Assembly: GCA_036346405.1 (NCBI GenBank)
Contig: CM070568.1
Coordinates: 2,300,221 to 2,364,220, forward strand
Reading direction: 5' to 3'
DNA from: Phyllostachys edulis
Taxonomy: Eukaryota; Streptophyta; Magnoliopsida; Poales; Poaceae
Length of the DNA stretch: 64,000 bases
In this document: in pieces, positions 37,018-48,052 of the stretch
Numbering within the stretch: the stretch's first letter is position 1
Layout of the letters: each line of letters starts with the position of its first letter
Notes under the pieces: model-generated
The model's database searches: none
The model's input: only the letters and a program-made list of their open reading frames with translations
What the model was told of the DNA's origin: nothing
Made by a program: the position numbers and the translations under genes

Positions 37018-37385
37018 ATGTCGATTGAGTCCTGACAATCCCCCGTCGCCCCTTCGCGTTCCTCGCCGGCGGCGGTGTGGTTCGGGACCCTAGCGGAGCG
37101 GCGCGACCTCACGGCGAGGTTCTTCCACCTCAAGCGCGAACGGGACCAGCGGTGGTATGGGATTGGAGATTCCTTTCTGCTGAGTTAGTTGTGTCCTGCT
37201 CCTCCTCCTCCTGTGTGTCTGAGCGTTTGGAAAGGGCAGTGTTTTATGTGTTGACTGCTCACAGTGCGTGAACTTATTTTAAGTTTTCCACCTTTCCTGC
37301 TCGCAATTGCGCATGGATCACCAAACAAATATGTATATAATGCACATCTGACCATCTCTCTCTCTCTCTCACACACACAGAAAAA
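37018..37385. other. Upstream region of the P450 gene
   Basis: Includes a GC-rich stretch (37040-37150, peptide VWFGTLAERRDLTARFFHLK on the plus strand, unrecognised) and a (CT)n/(CA)n run just before the start codon. TATATAA at 37334-37340 is a possible TATA box, but it would leave a very short leader. Confidence 0.3.
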
Positions 37386-40300
37386 ATGGAACTAGTATTC
37401 TCATCACTGCAATGGCTGGCACTGCTACCTCCGGTCTTCCTCTGTGTCCTCTTCTCCTACTTGTACACCATCCTATGGCTAAGGCCAGAGAGGCTCAGGC
37501 AGAAACTGAGGAGCCAAGGAGTGAAGGGTCCCAAGCCTTCTTTCCTCTTTGGAAACATACCAGAGATGAGAAGAATCCAACAGCTTGCCAAGTCTGATTT
37601 AGAACTGGAAGCAAGGACTAGTGATCGGTTCTCCTCAAATTATGTGGCCACTCTATTCCCTTACTTCCTCCACTGGAGCAGGGTTTATGGTATGTTAAGA
37701 AATAAGAAACTTGTATTTAATAGTTTCACTAAGGAAGGAATTTTACTTCAGAGTGTCTAGTTGTTGAATTCTTGTATATTTGATGTTAATACCAGTTCTT
37801 GTGGATTTTCTGTTCGAAGAATGTTGTTATTTACTTTTTTTATTTCATGACAGAATTTATAATTTTTTATGGGGAGTGTAAACTTGTCATTAGGAAAAAA
37901 AATGAGTTCTTTTGAAGTTTCAGAAAAATAGTAAAATACTAGCCGCTGAAACCATTGAAATAATGTTGCATTGATTAGGCACTGTTTATAGATAGTTCAT
38001 GGCATCTCGTAGTTCATAGTCGTTCAGATGGTGTACAATATACTGTGCCTCATCTAATGTCAGCCAGTCTTTCATTTGTTCCCTCACTTTGAGCTATTGG
38101 ATTACTGTGAACTTTGTTTTAATATGTTTGAAATTAGGTCCGTAAGTATATATGTTTATTATTTTGCTGTTATGAATATTGATTAGACAATAGAATTTAT
38201 CTCATGACATAGATAGATGTCTTTTGCATTTCATATTTGAAGCTCACAAGTTCATGTAAATTTGATGTTGTGTTAGGTTCCATCTACTTGTATTCCACTG
38301 GAAACGTACAAGCTGTAAATGTGACAGATCCAGACTTTGTGAAAGAACTTGCCAGTTGCAAATCTTTGGATCTTGGGAAGCCTTGCTACTTGCAAAAGGA
38401 GCGTGGAGCTCTACTTGGTATGGGAATTTTGATGTCAAACGGTGACTTATGGGTACACCAAAGAAAGGTTATCGCACCTGAATTCTTCATGGACAAGATT
38501 AAAGTAATTAAACCTTCACAATGAGTTCATTTTGATGATTGGATACTTCAGACACTTGGTGTTGTGTCATGAAGCTATCAAGAATAGTATTTGCTTAAAG
38601 TACTTACTACATGTAGCATAGACTAAAATCAAACTGATCGTGGAAAATATACACAGGGAATGGTGAATTTGATGATGGAGGCTGCACTGTCAATGTTGAA
38701 TTCATGGGAAAACGAAATTGAGAGTGAAGGAAGCAGCGCAGAGGTTGTGGTTGATGAGTTCTTGAGAAACTTTTCAGCTGATGTCATATCGAGGGCTTCT
38801 TTTGGAAGCAGTTTTGCTGAAGGCAAAGAGATATTCATCAAGATTCGACAACTTCAAACAATAATAGCAAAGCAAAGTATGCTTATTGGTGTTCCCAGGA
38901 GTAGGTATGTTGAAGAAACTGCACATGTGCTATTATTCTGTATGATGTGACGGTTTCATCCCCAAAGGTTTTTTCTTTTGTGATTTCCGCACTATGGGAG
39001 TATGGTGGCAGTGGCACTCTTTAAAAATTCACGGTATTTGTAATTTCAAACAGAAATGCTTTGTCCAAACTGAACTATTTGAACACAAAAATGAGTCTGT
39101 GGATGCCTATTTTGCTGTGCACTTGTGCTTGTTTCTGAACTGTAGTTTTCTTATCAGTAGTACAATATTGATTCCTTACAAGTGTGATAGTCTATACATT
39201 TCGAAACTGGCATGGTTTTTCCAAAAAATATGTACAACTATTGTTCAGATTCAAAGAAAACAACGGATATTATATTTCTCAAATCTGTAGTATTCCGAAA
39301 AACATACATAGAATCTATTTCCACTGGATTAAAGTGAATATATCTCATGCTGCTCTGGTCTACCTGCCAGGCCTCTTAATTATCATGTAAGTGCATATAT
39401 CATGCATGTTCAATTAATTAATTATTAAACGGATATAAAGCCTAGAAGGTGGATATTTTGATCCAGTAATAGCGTAATGCTATAGTAGATCAAAGTGAGT
39501 GTCACAACCTGTGTTTTTCTAACCATTAAATAAATATAATATTAACAAATTGATGTGTTCACTAGGTGATTTGATGTATTGTCATCTAATTGCCTTTATT
39601 TTTGCTGCTGGAATACCCAGATATTTACCAACAAAGAGCAATAGAGAGATTTGGAATCTTGACAGCAGCATCCGTACCCTCATTTTAAACATAGCAAAGA
39701 AGTATGAACATGATTCAGCGACCTCTGTCAATAAGGTTCTCCTGCACTCCATCATTGAGGGCGCTAAAGCTGTTTCCTTTGCTTCGTGTACACCTGAGGA
39801 TTTCATCGTCGACAACTGCAAGAATATCTACTTTGCAGGACATGAGACAACTTCCAGCACTGCCGCATGGTGCCTGATGCTTCTTGCATCGCACCCTGAA
39901 TGGCAGTCCCGTGCTCGGGTGGAAATCCTTCATGTTTGTCAGGGGAGACCACTGGATTTTGACATGCTACGGAAGTTGAAAACGGTATGATTACTCCTCT
40001 TCCTCTCTCTCTTAAACAAAAAAGAAAAAAATGATATGTTCATTAACAAGATCGATAGCATGTCTTGTTTGATCGAAAAAAGGATATATTACTGACTAGA
40101 GCTTGATGGCATAACTTCTGCTGACCTTTGGCCTCCTGCAAATCCAATCATGCTTGTGCAGCTAACTATGGTGATCCAGGAGACCCTCCGCCTCTACCCG
40201 CCAGCCTCTTTCGTAACACGGGAAGCTCTGAATGACATCAAGCTTGGCGGCATCCTTATGCCGAAAGGAACCAACATCAGGATCCCGATCGCACTGGCTC

Positions 40301-40587
40301 ACCGGGAACCTTCTGTATGGGGTTCAAACTCTGACAGGTTTGATCCGGATAGGTTCGCCAGTGGCATAGCAGGTGCCTGCAAACCCCCTCACATGTACAT
40401 GCCCTTCGGTGTTGGGGTCCGGACATGCGCCGGTCAGAACCTGGCCATGGTTGAGCTCAAGGTTGTCCTGTCGCTCCTGCTGTCAAAGTTTGAGTTCGCA
40501 CTTTCGCCAAACTATGTGCATTGCCCTGCATTCAGGTTGACCATAGAACCTGGGAACGGCGTGCCATTGATTTTTAGGAAGCCCTGA
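37386..40587 (+). CDS. Cytochrome P450, CYP714 family (C-like)
   Basis: Five exons: 37386-37689, 38277-38503, 38657-38904, 39621-39984 and 40162-40587. All have GT-AG borders and consistent phases, giving 522 aa, the normal length. An N-terminal membrane anchor (about residues 10-33) is followed by a basic PERLRQKLRSQGVKGPKP hinge. The I-helix oxygen-binding motif is AGHETT (332-337), the K-helix is ETLR (388-391), and FDPDRF is the PERF equivalent. The heme loop FGVGVRTCAG places the axial Cys at 470. CYP714 enzymes of rice oxidise gibberellins (EUI/CYP714D1, CYP714B). The exact substrate here is inference, since C-type members are less well defined. The protein should sit on the ER facing the cytosol. 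No defect seen. Confidence 0.9.
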
Positions 40588-40695
40588 TTCGTGATTCGTG
40601 GCGAGTAGCCTGTAAAACTTGGTGCTGCTCCTTCGTGTAAAACGCGATTCGTGATTCGTGGTGAGCCTGGGAACGGCGTGCCATTGATTTTTAGG
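40549..40695 (+). repeat. Duplicated P450 tail in the 3' UTR
   Basis: The 30 bp encoding the end of the P450 (CCTGGGAACGGCGTGCCATT onward, 40549-40578) recur at 40666-40695 just after the stop. GATTCGTGATTCGTGG also occurs twice (about 40586 and 40646). This is a local tandem duplication of about 117-bp period, or a template-switch product. Confidence 0.85.
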
Positions 40696-40933
40696 CTGGC
40701 CATGTCTGTCACGAGAAACAATGGTTGGAAATTGATTTGTAAATACTTGTTGGTTGCTGCAATTATGCATGAAAGTAACAGCGTTCCTTTTACGTTTCTA
40801 CGAAGCCTGAATTAGGTATGCCATATACTCGTATGCAATAGGTACGAATCTTCTTATAGAGTCAATTAGCGCAAAACGTACGCCGTTGATGTGCTCATAC
40901 TCCATATAAAACGTGTGTGAATCCTGGGGAGAA

Positions 40934-41015
40934 GTCAGGGTGGCCGAGTGGTAAGGCGCCAGGCTCAAGTTCTGGTCCTCGGTAAGGGCGTGGGTTCAAA
41001 TCTTCGTGGTGGTCT
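40934..41015 (+). tRNA. tRNA-Leu(CAA)-like sequence, probably pseudo or SINE head
   Basis: GTCAGGGTGGCCGAGTGGTA matches the 5' half and box A of plant tRNA-Leu. CCAGG-CTCAAGT-TCTGG gives an anticodon stem with CAA. A long variable arm precedes GTGGGTTCAAATC (box B). The T-stem and acceptor 3' strand do not pair (TTCGTGG, TGGTCTC instead of CCCAC and CCTGAC), and no intron is present. A functional tRNA is unlikely. Confidence 0.5.
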
Positions 41016-41104
41016 CATAGTTTTGCAAAATTCTTAGGTGGGGTAAGCACTAAGCACGTCGTTGTGCTTTGCCTTAATAAATCCGTAATCGGAATGCTCG
41101 CGTA

Positions 41105-41257
41105 TGATCCAGTAGTGGATGTAAGGCCCAATAAGATAAGCAGCATGTGAGTGTGACGCACATTACTTGTTAGAATCAAAGGAGGGGTCCAATAGTGGAT
41201 GTAAGGGCCGATAACATGGGGGTCCAATAGTGGATGTAAAGCCCGATAACATGGGCG
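41105..41257. repeat. 35-bp tandem repeat
   Basis: GGTCCAATAGTGGATGTAA recurs at 41186 and 41221 (period 35) with CCGATAACATGG between. A decayed copy is near 41107. Confidence 0.7.
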
Positions 41258-41551
41258 GACTCTCAAGGGGTTATGGGTGTTTAACCGAACACCTATTTTT
41301 TTCTTTAAAATATCTAGTATATAATAGGTATATTAGATGTATATGTTATCAGTTAGGTTAAAACTATATATTTGTGTACACAAATGAATTTATCTCGCAC
41401 TCCTCACGTAACACATTAGACCAATTTTCCTTCCTACTTTAGCCCACCAGATCCTAACCTCTATTCTCTCTCTCATCCTGTGGTTGTCTGTGTGTGTATG
41501 TGTGTGTGTGTTTTTTTTTGGGGGGGGGGCATATCCCCATGATATCCACAA

Positions 41552-42358
41552 TAGAGATGGCCAAATGGGTGGCACGATATGGGCTCGTTTAGGCACGGCC
41601 CGCTTGGCCTGGCATGTTAAACGTGTCGTGTTGGCCTAGGCTCGTTTAGGCCGACGGGTCGGCGAAGGCCCGTTTAGCCCATCTAGGCTCGAATTTTTTG
41701 GGAAAAAAAACATTAATGTATAGAATTTAAAAATACATTTTTTAAAAAAAAAAGTTATATGCCCATAAAAAAAGAGACAAATATATTGAAAATGTAATAA
41801 TGAGCTTTATTAATGTTTAGATAGCTGCCTCGTTAAAAACTTTGCCAAGTAAACGCATGAGAAAACTTTGGCAAAAAAAAGAATACAACCTATAGCTCTC
41901 CATACATCGATATTCTAAGTGTCGTTGTCTAGGTAAAGTGCAGTAATGCTCATGCGGTAGTGTAGTAACACTATATCTTGCGTGCATTAATACTCCGACG
42001 GTGGTGTAGTAACACTATGTCTTGCGTGCAGTAATATCCCAGTAGTGGTATAGTAACACTACGTCTTTCGTGTAGTAACACGACTTCCGTAGCATAGTAA
42101 CGAGCTATAAACAGCTTAAAAATTCAATCGTTACCATGCCTAACGAGCCGAAATCGCGCCTAACAAGTCGTGTCGTTCCGTGCCTAACCGTCCCTAACGA
42201 GTCAACCGTTGCCTAACAGTCCTAAGTGGGTCATGCCTTCCAGGCTCGGCACTAGCCGGCACATCCTGTTTATGTGGTGGGTCGTGCTGTGCCTAAACTG
42301 GGTTAGCAGTGGCCTACTTCGGCCGGCCCGGCTGACACAACCCATTTGGCCACCCCTA
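41552..42358. mobile_element. hAT-like non-autonomous element, 807 bp
   Basis: Ends are TAGAGATGGCCAAATGGGT and, inverted, TAGGGGTGGCCAAATGGGT (17 of 19 identical). Such TAG(A/G)G(A/G)TGGC ends are common in plant hAT elements. The 8-bp flanks (ATCCACAA and GGTGTAAT) do not match, so the duplication has decayed or one edge has moved. About 41935-42090 contains three decayed units of about 55 bp with TAGTAACACTA(T/C)(A/G)TCTT. No transposase. Confidence 0.65.
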
Positions 42359-42399
42359 GGTGTAATTCTAAAAAAAAGTTGACACAAGTGTTGTATTCT

Positions 42400-43055
42400 T
42401 TTCCCTGCTTAATGTGGCGGCATATCTCCTGCACATGAGCTAATTCATGGGCATATGCCCATGGGCGATCCCAGCCATCCCAGCTGAAATCGGTGGCTGA
42501 GATTTCCCCTACTTCCCACTTCACAGCCAATTTGCGAAAAAAAACCCCCACACGAGCAATTCTCGCTTCCTTCAGCCCCCGTACCATTCGCATTCGCGTC
42601 GCCCATTCCCTACCCACGAGTGGCGAGCTAGGGTTCATCCTCTACGCCGCACCGCCCCTGCTCGCAATAAGCCCCCCGCATCCGCGCCCACCCTTGCGCC
42701 GAGCCGAGCCTGCCGTCCGGTGGAAGAAGCCCTGCGCCGCCCTTCCTCCTCTGCGCAACACCGCCCGCCCGTGTGGAGAGCCGAGCCTGCACTGCCCGTC
42801 TGTGTGGAGAGCCGATCCGCCCCTGCGCCGCCAGGACCCTGCATACTGCGGAGGGTAATTGATTTTCATATTTGGCATGTTTGCAAGTTGCAGTGGTAAT
42901 TGATTTTTGTTTCTTTCGATTGTAGAACTTGGCTGGAATGGGATGAAATAGAAGAATTGGGGCTGATGGGGGGCAAATGGATCTCAGTGATTGGCTGGAA
43001 TGATTTTTGTGCTATCCAAATGTATCTGATTCTGTATGAATGAATGGAAGCATGT
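42400..43055. other. GC-rich leader-like region of the 43-kb pseudogene
   Basis: Positions 42500-42850 are CCGCCC-rich with a Pro/Arg-rich open frame and may be an old first exon or UTR. At 42995-43085, a segment containing GATTTTTGTGCTATCCAAATG is tandemly duplicated. Confidence 0.35.
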
Positions 43056-43085
43056 AGTTGAATGATTTTTGTGCTATCCAAATGT

Positions 43086-43718
43086 ATATTCAAGAATTGG
43101 GACTTGAATGTATTATCCAAATGTATGGAAAATAAGGAAGACTTAGAATCCCTTGGTACAATTTGTGATCCTGAAAATAGCAAGGGGGATGTTGCTGAGG
43201 CCATCACTCCTGCAGAGGGGAATACACTTGAATTGTCTATCTCTAGCGTGGTTGCAGATGAAACTCTTTCATTCGGTTGTGACACCACGCGAAAGCATCT
43301 TTGATCCTTTTGCTCCAGGACCACAGGAGGCGGCCTCTGCACCAAAAAAGGTGATCAGGAGAACAGAACTTCCTCCCCGCAGGCAGTTGAATTTTGAATC
43401 TGGTGACTACCCAGTTAAAAGGTTAAGTTATGAATTTGATGACTCTGAGGAGGAGGATTGGTTTCTCCAAGGGATCCACAAGATGTTTCTTGATCTGATT
43501 ATCTAAAATCAATCACTGGAGTCAACTGGGAAGGATCTGATAGATGCTAGTCCACCTGAAAGCTGTAAAACCCCTGTTTCAAAGCCTCTACTTACCTGCA
43601 TTGCAGACACCTGCCCAGATGCTCCTTTGAGGCCATCTTTTAAAGTGGTAAAGCTCAGCGTCCAAAATCTTTATTTGCTGAAGAGAATAAGGAATGAGCC
43701 TGTTCCTCTTGTTTGACG
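43086..43718 (+). pseudogene. Intronless pseudogene of an unrecognised plant protein
   Basis: A run with coding character changes frame. It begins MENKEDLESLGTICDPENSK..DETLSFGCDTTRKH, shifts near 43300 to FDPFAPGPQEAASAPKK..LNFESGDYPVKRLSYEF.., and meets a TAA at about 43504. It continues in the same frame (NQSLESTGKDLIDASPPESC..KPLLTCIADTCPDAPLRPSF) and ends after a further shift (PKSLFAEENKE stop). Two frameshifts, one nonsense codon and no introns suggest a processed pseudogene. The conserved FDPFAPGP and SCKTPVSKPLL blocks look like a plant-specific family that I cannot name. Confidence 0.6.
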
Positions 43719-43749
43719 AGTGCTGAGCTGTGTATTTTGGAACTGAATA

Positions 43750-45140
43750 ATGCATCTGCAAGATCTGCCTCGGGAACATGGTTATGGTGCAGTTTTTTGC
43801 TGCCTATCTCGCAACAGCATGTCTCAGTTATCTCTGACAGTATGGTAACTCTGCTAACTGTGAGCCTGTAGGGCTGTTAGTGATGTTAAAGAAGTAGCAA
43901 GCAGTTTAAGTTATACATGTAAGCTATGTTAGTTTTCCTTTTAGCTAGCCTAGTCTTACTGCCCAAACTTATACCAGTATATGTGCTGTGGTCTTTGACC
44001 TAGTGTTCTGTACATTTTAAAAAGGAATAATTGTTGTGCTGTCTGCTTGAACTATTGCAGTTTATTCAGCTTCATCATTGTTGCTTCCTCTAGTCTGGAT
44101 CCTTTAGATGCTTAATTTCTGGAGTGGTACCAGTTTCTTTTTTCCATCACTGAAAATTGAGAAATGGTCTGCTTGAATGATAGAATCATGTCATGGAAAG
44201 AGCGAGAGAGGAGTCAAATCTTGATTGATAAAGCGTGCCTGGTGCATACTAAGTGTGTTTTATCCTTGATGTTGATGCAACAGTTTGCAAATGTAGAAAT
44301 GTTGCAGTAGCAAATTTTGCATGATTAGTTTGATGTGACTGGTACAGGGGAATCGAATGAGGACTCAGAAGTGATTTGGTTGCAGTTCTTGTATGATATT
44401 TTTGTTTCTTAATCTGCTGACTGAATATGGTGGCCGATTTCGGTTGGCAGGCGATCCAGCGTGAGGATTGCTTTCAGTTTATGTGGAATGCTCTGACGTT
44501 TCTCGATATTTTTATTTTTATTTTGTTTAGCTTAAAATTAATGTGCATACAGTTGATATGAGGGTCTCAAGTACTAGCTCACCTCTTAACTGGAGGAATC
44601 TTTTATAGCCGTGCGCTTGTCGTACATGGTGACCAAGATTACACCATGGACAAGCATAGATGGATTCCCATTATCCCACCTAGATCGAATGCTCAAAATG
44701 TTAGGAGTTTCGAGTGGCACATACAAAATTTTCCCAAATTTAAATCATTGTAATACTGTATTAGGCTCTGCGCTCGTGGTTTTCAATCGCTGATTTGGAT
44801 TCTCCATGTTAAATATACGTGTCATGTGCGGTTTATTCTTTTCTTGTCAGTAATAAATAGCTAGCTAGGTAGTGATACCTGGCATGGTAGGAATGAGAAT
44901 ACCATGATCGATCTCCAGCACAAGCAACTTGCGTGCTGTAGAAATGAAGAGACGGTGACGGCATTGAGTAAGACGAGTCGTCTAGCTGTATGTGGAGTAT
45001 ATATCCTGTTTCTGTATATGAAGAATATAAATCATAGGATACGCGCCGTATGCTGTGCGCGATTATACTCAGTCGTATGCTAAGCTTAGCCTGACTGCAA
45101 CTACGGTCCGAGCGTTAGCATCGTATGTCATGCTGCGTCG
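43750..45140. other. Intergenic DNA, nothing recognised
   Basis: AT-rich sequence with no ORF of note. The first part may be the 3' UTR equivalent of the 43-kb pseudogene. Confidence 0.5.
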
Positions 45141-45904
45141 TCCGATTTCACGCAATGTTGCTTAATCGTCCATCTTGCGTGCCCTAGACAGCAGCAAAAT
45201 GCCCCGTAACTCCATCTGATCTTGCTCATTGTCCAAACCTCCGACATTAACAAAATCCTTCGTGCAATATCGGTGAACACTGTATGCAACATCTGTAATC
45301 ACCATGTGCAACAACGCACGAAAAACAAAAAAAAAAGATGAAAAAACATCTTCTCTCTAAAATTGGATTCAACCCCTGGATTTTAAAAATAGTTCGAAAA
45401 TCACAAATAATGAAACAAACAAATTTACAATATCGCAGTACTGCAATATTTGAAAAGAACAGTCGTAATATTTTATGGTTACTACTTAAGGTAGTCGAGT
45501 CGAGATCTGAGTCGGATCGATTTGCCTCCAGTAGGATCGAATCGTAATGTCGAATCGTAGAATCGGCGATTCTACTGATTTGTAAAATACACATATTTAA
45601 CATCTATACTATAAGTTTGTATGATTGTTATATGGTTTACCACTTGCATGTTCCTTAAAAGTAGCTAGACATACTCCAGAATAAAAATAGCTTATCATTA
45701 TCAAGCTCAAGATTGCTCATGCCATAATATAGATATTTGTCTTGGCATTACCACATCGATACAATATTTTGCATGCTCCTTGTTTATTTATAGTTTCATT
45801 CTCGAAATTAATATCAACAAATTTTGCTCTAAAACAAAATATCGCAAAGCTTGGCCTCTAAAAAAATTACCCTAAGTCTCTATGAGTAGGATCGACAAGT
45901 GAGA

Positions 45905-46060
45905 TTTAGATCGACAGGCTGTCGTGGGTTCGTAGAACCGTAAGACTCTAAGAGTAGGATCGCGACCTTGAGTAGGATCGGATCGGCAGTAAGACTTGGA
46001 TCGACAGGCTGTCGTGGGTTCGTAGAGTCGTAAGATTTTAAGACTTGGATCGCGATCCTA
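45905..46060. repeat. 90-bp tandem duplication
   Basis: TCGACAGGCTGTCGTGGGTT occurs at 45911 and 46001, each followed by CGTAGA..CGTAAGA and ATCGCGA. The region is rich in TAGGATCG words. Confidence 0.75.
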
Positions 46061-46439
46061 ACTACCTTGGTTACTCGTGAAACATTCGGATACAATATTT
46101 ACAAAAAAAAATGAAATGCCACGTTTAAAAAAGGACGCAACAGAGGCTACGACGTCTTAGAATTCCAGATGCAATCTTAGATGCAACATTTCAAAAATTG
46201 TTGTAACAATCAAAACAAAAGGAGAAAAACATCTTCAAACACCTATTGCAACATCCTATGACAACAAATGCAACAAAAATTAGTCCATAAATGCAACAAA
46301 CTATAGTCACGGCTAGCACGCGACCGCGATGGGGGAGGTGGCCGGGCGCGGAGGAGATGGCCCAGGTTCGGTGTGGTGGCGACTGAACAAGGGGTCAGCC
46401 GGGCGCGGCGGAGGCGGTCGGGCGCTGGAAGGCCGCCAC

Positions 46440-46594
46440 GGCGGCGGCAACGCGCGTGGCGTAGAGCTTGTCGAGGAAGAGGCGGCCGTCATAGTTGGAG
46501 AAGACCTTCAGTATGTCATCGTGTTGGTGCGGCCCAGGGTCTTGACGATGTGCTACACTGTGGCGAGCAGCTTCTCCTCGCCATCCTCCGCCAT
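46440..46594 (-). pseudogene. EXO70 N-terminal fragment
   Basis: Minus-strand MAEDGEEKLLATV, stop (TAG), HIVKTLGRTNTM, then after a one-base frame change DDILKVFSNYDGRLFLDKLY. This matches the N-terminal region of plant EXO70 exocyst subunits (DDILKVFSNYDGR-type motif, from memory). Only about 50 codons remain, with one nonsense codon and one frameshift. It is a captured or relic fragment. Confidence 0.6.
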
Positions 46595-46905
46595 AGGCTA
46601 CGCGAGGAACTCGTCGCCCGAAGCCTCTCCCGGCGACCTTGCGTGTGGTTTGGGCTGGGGTTTGGCGTTCATGTCGTGCGGCCGTGGAGCTCCTTCGAGT
46701 GGTTGCGGGGGGAAGACGCGGTGGTGGTCTGGCTGACAGCGAGTGGTAACAAGGGGTGAAAACCGTGGTGACCTCGGGAGGTGAGAAAGAAAGGAAGGGG
46801 AAAAGGCAACACCGCTCGGGGGAGTAACCGAGGAATTAAATTTTCACTGGTAGGTCGGGGCATGAGCAGGTATTGGATTAGTGCACGCAAATTGTCCAAT
46901 CGGAC

Positions 46906-47549
46906 GTAAGGAATGTCAATTGTAGATCTATAACAATTATTTATATCGTTTATAGATAATCTTCACACAAGTTGTTTTTTACTTGTCTATATAGATCACA
47001 CAATCATTTAATACATTGATGGACCTAAAAAATGTGATGATTAACTCAACTTTCATCCTTGTGGACTACTTGTGTTGCTTTATTTTTTATTTCGGATACA
47101 TGATTAAAATAAAATGAATATGGTAGAAATAGATAAATAACGATAATTTGTATGACATGATAATTTGGATACATTAATATGGAAATGAATTCATCGGAGC
47201 TGTACTGGTCAAGCAAATAATTACTGTTCAATTTTTGCACTGAGAGTATAAGCAAATTTTGTACTGTTCATGCTGCGACAGGAGCAATTCCGATTCCAAT
47301 AATTGTAGAATGCTAATATATAGCAAATCTGCTGATATGCTAGTAGTTGCAAGAGTAAATTTCGCACTTGACAATGAAAGGCAAGAGACACAAAAACACA
47401 AACCAAACTTGATAATGAACTTATCAAATGACATTTATAGGATCACAAAAAATGTCACAGATCCACGTCTTGATTTAGACCCTAAGGGTATACACATAAC
47501 AACGAGCCATATCACAAGTAGAGTTTACACGTGCTAATGAGATACCTTC
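46906..47549. other. AT-rich intergenic DNA
   Basis: No gene or clear element recognised. Confidence 0.5.
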
Positions 47550-47555
47550 TCCTTG

Positions 47556-47665
47556 CAACCTCTCCTTTCTAAGCCTCTCAAGCTCCTTCACAATCTATCA
47601 GTGCTCCATGGAAAGAGTCTCACCAAAGGTTGAAGCCACTATTTGTGCCATTGGTAGCCATCTGC
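47556..47665 (-). pseudogene. Unrecognised exon-like remnant
   Basis: Minus strand reads MAQIVASTFGETLSMEH, stops, then IVKELERLRKERLQGEG. It is helical and charged but contains stop codons. It may belong to the decayed region downstream of the IAA-amino-acid hydrolase pseudogene or to another element. Family unknown. Confidence 0.25.
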
Positions 47666-48052
47666 AGACCAGCATAAGCAAAGTTAGTTGAATAAAATGT
47701 TCATAAGCTTATGTGTAAAAGTAATTGTAGGATGTTAGATGCCCACACCTGATATCATGAACAAATACCTGCTAAGTTCAGAACAACCCAAGCTCCTATC
47801 ATCGCGCATGGCAATAATATGCACAAAGACCAAACTGTTAACAAAACTGTTTACTGAGTTCGGCGGAATTATTAGTTTCAACAGATAATACATAAGTTGA
47901 TGAGACAAATTTATGTTCTCACAAATTTAGCTACCATGGGAAGTGTTCCGCATCATTTAGGTAGGTTCAACAATAGTTCATTGTTTTCACTGTGATTATT
48001 AGATGCTCCTTATAATCTAGCTTGATTCATCAATGTTTGGGACCAAACGCTT

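Larger units (their letters stand above)
45147..46905. mobile_element. Possible gene-capturing element with an EXO70 fragment
   Basis: CGTCCGATT at about 45147 is inverted as AATCGGACG at about 46896. Many TGCAACA/GCAACAT words lie between (45200-46320), and a captured exon sits near the right. Boundaries and class (Pack-MULE or similar) are tentative, since the inverted match is only 9 bp and no TSD was found. Confidence 0.3.

Noticed and set aside
41940..42090. Repeated TAGTAACACTA units considered as a separate satellite
   Set aside because: Only about three decayed units inside the hAT-like element, so they are reported as part of it.
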